Source: Paracoccus marcusii
Lineage (GTDB): Bacteria; Pseudomonadota; Alphaproteobacteria; Rhodobacterales; Rhodobacteraceae
Direction: 5' to 3'
Assembly: GCF_028621715.1 (NCBI RefSeq)
Contig: NZ_CP117466.1
Coordinates: forward strand, 1,560,501-1,624,500
Length of the DNA: 64,000 bases
Shown: piece after piece, positions 59,729 through 64,000 of the stretch
Layout: each line of letters starts with the position of its first letter
Numbering within the stretch: the stretch's first letter is position 1
Made by a program: the position numbers and the translations under genes
Notes under the pieces: model-generated
Told to the model about the DNA's origin: nothing
The model's database searches: none
Seen by the model: the letters and a program-made list of their open reading frames with translations, nothing else

Positions 59729-60438
59729 TGGGTCAGAAGGTCAATCCGATCGGCATGCGCCTCCAGGTCAACCGCACCTGGGACAGCCGCTGGTACGCCG
59801 ACGACAAGGACTATGGCAATCTGCTGCTTGAAGACCTGAAGATCCGGGACTTCATCCGCACCGAGGCCAAGCAGGCCGGCATCAGCCGCGTCATCATCGA
59901 GCGCCCCCACAAGAAGTGCCGCGTGACCATTCACGCAGCGCGTCCCGGTGTCATCATCGGCAAGAAGGGTGCGGACATCGAGACCCTGCGCAAGAAGCTG
60001 GCGAACTTCACCGACAGCGAACTGCACCTGAACATCGTCGAAGTGCGCAAGCCCGACGTCGATGCGCAACTGGTCGCCGAGTCGATCGCTCAGCAGCTGG
60101 AGCGTCGCGTGTCGTTCCGCCGCGCGATGAAGCGTTCGGTCCAGAACGCGATGCGCATGGGTGCCCTGGGCATCCGCGTGAACGTCGCCGGCCGTCTGGG
60201 CGGTGCCGAGATCGCGCGGACCGAGTGGTATCGCGAGGGCCGCGTGCCCCTGCATACCCTGCGGGCCGACATCGACTATGCACTCTGCGAAGCCACGACC
60301 CCGTACGGGATCATCGGCGTGAAGGTGTGGATCTTCAAGGGCGAGATCATGGAACATGATCCCCAGGCCCATGATCGCCGCGCTGCCGAGGCCCAGGAAG
60401 GTCCGGCCCCCCGTGGTCCGCGCCGCGACGCCCGGTAA
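59728..60438 (+). CDS. rpsC: 30S ribosomal protein S3
   Basis: A 236-residue S3, [22 protein letters not shown], with the KH domain [18 protein letters not shown] near residues 74-91, and a basic-acidic tail. S3 lines the mRNA entry channel. The start at 59728 is set by the conserved N-terminus; an open frame extends upstream. Confidence 0.97.
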   Translation: MGQKVNPIGMRLQVNRTWDSRWYADDKDYGNLLLEDLKIRDFIRTEAKQAGISRVIIERPHKKCRVTIHAARPGVIIGKKGADIETLRKKLANFTDSELHLNIVEVRKPDVDAQLVAESIAQQLERRVSFRRAMKRSVQNAMRMGALGIRVNVAGRLGGAEIARTEWYREGRVPLHTLRADIDYALCEATTPYGIIGVKVWIFKGEIMEHDPQAHDRRAAEAQEGPAPRGPRRDAR

Positions 60439-60451
60439 GGAGTAGAAAACA

Positions 60452-60865
60452 ATGCTGCAACCGAAACGGACCAAGTTCCGCAAACAGCACAAGGGCCGTA
60501 TCCACGGCGAGGCAAAGGGCGGTTTCGACCTGAACTTTGGCTCGTTCGCCCTGAAGGCAACCGAACCGGAGCGCGTCACCGCGCGCCAGATCGAGGCGGC
60601 CCGCCGCGCGATCACCCGTCACATGAAGCGTCAGGGCCGGGTCTGGATCCGGATTTTCCCGGACGTTCCGGTGTCGTCCAAGCCCACCGAGGTCCGGATG
60701 GGTAAGGGCAAGGGTTCCGTCGACTTCTGGGCGGCCCGGGTGCATCCCGGCCGGATCATGTTCGAGATCGACGGCGTGAACGACACCATCGCCCGCGAGG
60801 CCCTGCGCCTCGGCGCGATGAAGCTGCCGGTCCTGACCCGCATCGTCGCACGCGAAGACTGGTAA
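60452..60865 (+). CDS. rplP: 50S ribosomal protein L16
   Basis: A 137-residue L16, [24 protein letters not shown] and [30 protein letters not shown]. It is followed by a strong terminator, unusually, inside the S10 cluster. Confidence 0.98.
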   Translation: MLQPKRTKFRKQHKGRIHGEAKGGFDLNFGSFALKATEPERVTARQIEAARRAITRHMKRQGRVWIRIFPDVPVSSKPTEVRMGKGKGSVDFWAARVHPGRIMFEIDGVNDTIAREALRLGAMKLPVLTRIVAREDW

Positions 60866-60892
60866 GCGTCGGCCCGCCGGGCCAGCGCGAAA

Positions 60893-60932
60893 GGGGGCCC
60901 CGCCGAGCGATCGGCGGGGCCCCTGCCTTTTC
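60893..60932 (+). terminator. Strong terminator between rplP and rpmC
   Basis: A 13-bp perfect stem (60894-60906 with 60911-60923), loop GCGA, followed by TGCCTTTTCC. It cuts the ribosomal cluster in two. Confidence 0.75.
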
Positions 60933-60944
60933 CCGCAAACGGGC

Positions 60945-60973
60945 TTGCCAAACGGGCGTTCAGCCTGTATGCG
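60945..60973 (+). promoter_or_regulatory. Candidate promoter of the rpmC unit
   Basis: TTGCCA (60945-60950) and TATGCG (60968-60973), 17-bp spacing, just after the rplP terminator and 84 bp before rpmC. Confidence 0.45.
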
Positions 60974-61057
60974 CAGGCCTTCATCACGAAACTCCACCGG
61001 AATCAGGGTGGCCCTGGCGACAGGGGCTCTCCGGTGATGTTGAAAGGAAGACGCGTC

Positions 61058-61264
61058 ATGGACGCCACCGAACTGAAGTCGAAGACGCCCGACCAGCTGA
61101 AGGATCAGCTGGTTGCGCTGAAAAAAGAGGCCTTCAACCTGCGCTTTCAGCAGGCGACCGGCCAGCTGGAAAGCACCGCACGCATGCGCACCGTCCGTCG
61201 CGACGTGGCCCGCGTGAAGACGATTCTGAACCAGAAAGCGGCCGAAGCCGCGGCCTCGAACTAA
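61058..61264 (+). CDS. rpmC: 50S ribosomal protein L29
   Basis: A 68-residue helical protein, [49 protein letters not shown] is ahead of the ATG at 61058; an upstream ATG adds eight residues without conservation. It is 192 bp after rplP. Confidence 0.96.
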   Translation: MDATELKSKTPDQLKDQLVALKKEAFNLRFQQATGQLESTARMRTVRRDVARVKTILNQKAAEAAASN

Positions 61265-61276
61265 GGAGCCCGGCCC

Positions 61277-61522
61277 ATGCCCAAACGTATCCTGCAAGGC
61301 CGCGTCACCAGCGACAAGAACGAACAGACGATCACCGTCCTGGTCGAGCGCCGCTTCAAGCATCCCGTGCTGCACAAGATTGTGCGCTCGTCGAAGAAAT
61401 ACCGCGCGCATGACGCGCAGAACCAGTTCAAGATCGGGGACACCGTTCGCATCGTCGAATGCGCCCCGATCTCGAAGACGAAACGCTGGACTGTCCTGAC
61501 GGACGAAGCGGTCAACGCCTGA
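61277..61522 (+). CDS. rpsQ: 30S ribosomal protein S17
   Basis: An 81-residue S17, [34 protein letters not shown]. It lies 12 bp after rpmC. A 77-bp gap with an imperfect G/C hairpin separates it from rplN. Confidence 0.97.
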   Translation: MPKRILQGRVTSDKNEQTITVLVERRFKHPVLHKIVRSSKKYRAHDAQNQFKIGDTVRIVECAPISKTKRWTVLTDEAVNA

Positions 61523-61599
61523 AGTCCATCATTACAGATCAGAAATGATCGAAACCCTGGGGCCGCAGTCGGCGGTCCCCAAAGGTCGGGAGAAACCAA

Positions 61600-61968
61600 A
61601 TGATCCAGATGCAGACCAATCTGGATGTTGCTGATAACTCGGGCGCTCGCCGGGTTCAGTGCATCAAGGTCCTGGGTGGTTCGCACCGTCGCTATGCGTC
61701 GGTGGGCGACATCATTGTCGTGTCCGTGAAGGAAGCCATCCCCCGGGGCCGGGTGAAGAAAGGTGACGTCCGCAAGGCCGTCGTCGTTCGCACCGCCAAG
61801 GAAGTGAATCGCGAAGACGGAACCTCGATCCGCTTCGACCGCAATGCCGCCGTCATCCTGAACAACCAGGGCGAACCGGTCGGCACCCGTATCTTCGGGC
61901 CGGTCGTGCGCGAGCTGCGTGCGAAGAACTTCATGAAGATCATCTCGCTTGCACCGGAGGTGCTGTGA
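61600..61968 (+). CDS. rplN: 50S ribosomal protein L14
   Basis: A 122-residue L14, [37 protein letters not shown], whose full length is conserved. It shares a base with rplX. Confidence 0.98.
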   Translation: MIQMQTNLDVADNSGARRVQCIKVLGGSHRRYASVGDIIVVSVKEAIPRGRVKKGDVRKAVVVRTAKEVNREDGTSIRFDRNAAVILNNQGEPVGTRIFGPVVRELRAKNFMKIISLAPEVL

Positions 61969-62273
61969 TGGCTGCCAAGCTGAAGAAGGGCGACAAGGTC
62001 GTCGTGCTGGCCGGCAAGGACAAGGGCAAGCAGGGTGAGATCACCGCTGTCATGCCCAAGGACAACAAGGCCATCGTGGACGGCGTGAACGTCGCCATCC
62101 GCCACACCAAGCAGTCCCAGAACAGCCAGGGCGGCCGCGTGTCGAAGGCCATGCCGATCGACCTGTCGAACCTGTCGCTGATGGACAAGAACGGCAAGGC
62201 AACCCGCGTCGGCTTCCGCATGGAAGACGGCGGCAAGGTCCGCTTTGCCAAGACCACGGGAGACGTGATCTGA
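61968..62273 (+). CDS. rplX: 50S ribosomal protein L24
   Basis: A 101-residue L24 with the KOW motif [20 protein letters not shown] at residues 5-24. It starts within the rplN stop; a GTG one codon earlier is possible. Confidence 0.97.
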   Translation: MAAKLKKGDKVVVLAGKDKGKQGEITAVMPKDNKAIVDGVNVAIRHTKQSQNSQGGRVSKAMPIDLSNLSLMDKNGKATRVGFRMEDGGKVRFAKTTGDVI

Positions 62274-62833
62274 TGCTGGACGACGCCAAGTACACGCCCC
62301 GCCTGCGCGCGGTGTTCACCGACACCATCAGGGCCGCGCTGAAGGAAGAGTTCAGCTACAAGAACGACATGCAGATCCCGCGTCTGGACAAGATCGTCCT
62401 GAACATGGGTGTCGGCGAAGCCGTCAAGGACACCAAGAAGGTCAAGCAGGCGGCCGACGAGCTGTCGCTGATCGCCGGTCAGAAGGCCATCATCACCTAT
62501 GCCAAGAAGTCGATCGCCGGCTTCCGCGTGCGTGAGGAGATGCCGCTTGGCTGCAAGGTGACCCTGCGCGGCGACCGCATGTACGAATTCCTGGACCGCC
62601 TGATCAACATCGCGCTGCCCCGCGTCCGCGACTTCCGCGGCGTGAAGCCGACGTCGTTCGACGGTCGCGGCAACTATGCGATGGGCCTGAAAGAGCACAT
62701 CGTTTTCCCGGAAATCAACTTCGACAAGGTCGACGAAGTTCTGGGGATGGACATCATCATCTGCACCACCGCGACGACCGACGCGGAAGCGAAGTCGCTG
62801 TTGAAGCATTTCAACATGCCGTTCACCAGCTGA
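62273..62833 (+). CDS. rplE: 50S ribosomal protein L5
   Basis: A 186-residue L5, [20 protein letters not shown] and [33 protein letters not shown]. It binds 5S rRNA and shares a base with rplX. Confidence 0.98.
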   Translation: MLDDAKYTPRLRAVFTDTIRAALKEEFSYKNDMQIPRLDKIVLNMGVGEAVKDTKKVKQAADELSLIAGQKAIITYAKKSIAGFRVREEMPLGCKVTLRGDRMYEFLDRLINIALPRVRDFRGVKPTSFDGRGNYAMGLKEHIVFPEINFDKVDEVLGMDIIICTTATTDAEAKSLLKHFNMPFTS

Positions 62834-62852
62834 TCGCGGAGGGAAAGAAGAT

Positions 62853-63158
62853 ATGGCAAAGAAATCCATGATCGAGCGCGAGAACAAGCGCGCACGTCTG
62901 GTCAAGCAATACGCTGCAAAGCGTGCTGAACTGAACGAGGTCATCAAGGACCAGTCCCGCCCGATGGAAGAGCGGTTCAAGGCCACGCTGAAGCTGGCCG
63001 AACTGCCGCGCAACTCGTCGGCGACGCGCCTGCACAACCGGTGCCAACTGACCGGTCGTCCGCATGCGTATTACCGCAAACTGAAACTGTCGCGGATCAT
63101 GCTGCGCGAGCTCGGCTCGCACGGTCAGATCCCCGGCCTGGTCAAGTCCAGCTGGTAA
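62853..63158 (+). CDS. rpsN: 30S ribosomal protein S14
   Basis: A 101-residue S14 of the long, zinc-free type: no CxxC pairs, and [42 protein letters not shown] is at the C-terminus. Confidence 0.98.
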   Translation: MAKKSMIERENKRARLVKQYAAKRAELNEVIKDQSRPMEERFKATLKLAELPRNSSATRLHNRCQLTGRPHAYYRKLKLSRIMLRELGSHGQIPGLVKSSW

Positions 63159-63174
63159 GGGGGCACATACCATG

Positions 63175-63567
63175 ATGAACGATCCTCTCGGCGATATGCT
63201 GACCCGCATCCGCAATGCGCAGATGCGCGGCAAATCGACCGTCCGCACCCCCGCCTCCAAGCTGCGTGCCTGGGTTCTGGACGTGCTGAAGAACGAAGGT
63301 TACATCCGCGGCTACGAGGAAGTGACCACCACCGAGGGCCACAAGGAGCTGGAAATCGGGCTGAAGTACCACGACGGAACCCCGGTCATCCGGGAACTGT
63401 CGCGCGTGTCGAAGCCAGGTCGCCGGGTCTATGCCGGGTCCAAGGAAATCCCGCAGGTCCGTCAGGGTCTGGGCGTCTCGATCGTCTCGACTCCCAAGGG
63501 CGTCATGTCGGATGCAGCGGCTCGCAATGCCAATGTTGGCGGCGAAGTCCTCTGCACCGTGTTCTAA
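63175..63567 (+). CDS. rpsH: 30S ribosomal protein S8
   Basis: A 130-residue S8, [22 protein letters not shown]. Met codons at 63172 and 63175 are both possible; the conserved N-terminus favours 63175. In E. coli S8 represses the spc operon. Confidence 0.97.
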   Translation: MNDPLGDMLTRIRNAQMRGKSTVRTPASKLRAWVLDVLKNEGYIRGYEEVTTTEGHKELEIGLKYHDGTPVIRELSRVSKPGRRVYAGSKEIPQVRQGLGVSIVSTPKGVMSDAAARNANVGGEVLCTVF

Positions 63568-63577
63568 GGAGGGCAGA

Positions 63578-64000
63578 ATGTCTCGTATTGGTAAGAAGCC
63601 GGTCGAACTGCCCAAGGGCGTGACGGCCGAGATCAAGGGTCAGACCATCGAAGTGAAGGGGCCGAAGGGCACCCGTCATTTCACGGCGACCGATGATGTG
63701 GATCTGGTGCTGGAAGACGGCTCCGTCGCGGTCAAGCCGCGCGGAACGTCCAAGCGTGCGCGCCAGCAGTGGGGGATGACCCGCTCGATGATCGAGAACC
63801 TGACCGTGGGCGTGTCCACCGGGTTCAAGAAGGAGCTGGAGATCCAGGGTGTGGGTTACCGCGCCAACATGCAGGGCAAGGACCTGAAGTTGGCTCTGGG
63901 CTACTCGCATGACGTGATCTTCGAGGTGCCGGAAGGCGTCACGGTGTCGTCTCCGAAGCAGACCGAAATCGTTGTGGAAGGCATTGACCAGCAGCTTGTT
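63578..64000 (+). CDS. rplF: 50S ribosomal protein L6, cut by the window end
   Basis: The first 141 codons of L6: [15 protein letters not shown], then [10 protein letters not shown] and [27 protein letters not shown]. The rest (about 36 residues) is beyond 64000. AGGAGGGCAGA precedes the ATG. Confidence 0.97.
   Translation, partial: MSRIGKKPVELPKGVTAEIKGQTIEVKGPKGTRHFTATDDVDLVLEDGSVAVKPRGTSKRARQQWGMTRSMIENLTVGVSTGFKKELEIQGVGYRANMQGKDLKLALGYSHDVIFEVPEGVTVSSPKQTEIVVEGIDQQLV

Overview
The window is high-GC chromosomal DNA from an alphaproteobacterium, most probably a Rhodobacteraceae member close to Paracoccus. The evidence is the gene order DUF177-rpmF-plsX-fabH-ihfA-merR, a GcrA cell-cycle regulator, a short alphaproteobacterial HprK next to rapZ, EIIA and HPr, a bacterial phosphatidylcholine synthase, the set HIG1 / cobalamin adenosyltransferase / etfB / etfA / 3-hydroxybutyryl-CoA dehydrogenase, and a ribosomal protein L3 with a long Ala/Glu tail. 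I see no phage, complete insertion sequence, CRISPR array or rRNA operon. The species is an inference.

Layout. 1-4 kb: a minus-strand lipid/ribosome operon (DUF177, L32, PlsX, FabH), then IHF-alpha and a MerR regulator cut by the window edge, with a small zinc-finger gene set convergently. 4-11 kb: BamE, a serine hydrolase, an SseB-domain protein, phosphatidylcholine synthase, a FucP-like sugar transporter, and UspA with a sodium:alanine symporter. 11-19.4 kb: a leucine-rich leader peptide and leuA, then the cell-shape operon mreBCD-mrdA-rodA with ghrA attached by overlap. 19.4-24 kb: folK-rpoZ-rsh-DUF2062 on the minus strand and a NYN-domain gene. 24.0-24.3 kb: a tRNA-Leu(UAA) gene split by a group I intron. 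24.4-33 kb: large catalase, arginase, a TonB-dependent receptor, metG, ZinT and GcrA. 33-37.5 kb: an ABC-2 permease, then an arginine-rich leader peptide ahead of argD-GNAT-argF, followed by about 0.7 kb of atypical non-coding DNA. 37.5-42.6 kb: pckA, divergent from hprK-rapZ-EIIA-ptsH-tetR-DUF2852. 42.6-45 kb: choline-sulfate/choline uptake genes betC and choX. 45-50 kb: hbd, etfA, etfB, cobalamin adenosyltransferase, HIG1 protein, an SDR and an SH3 protein. 50-54.3 kb: parC, a second SDR and a DUF533 protein. 54.5-64 kb: tuf and the S10/spc ribosomal protein genes, rpsJ to the first 141 codons of rplF.

The most interesting signals lie between proteins. They are the self-splicing-type intron between U34 and A35 of tRNA-Leu(UAA); two candidate amino-acid attenuators (Leu before leuA, Arg before argD); a strong 27-bp palindrome between a TetR gene and its downstream membrane-protein gene; a Zur-like palindrome before the His-rich zinT; an operator-like palindrome before the TonB receptor; and terminator-like hairpins inside the ribosomal cluster (before rpsJ, and between rplP and rpmC where a new promoter follows). 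Together these suggest much leader- and terminator-based control in this genome. All regulatory calls come from sequence inspection only.
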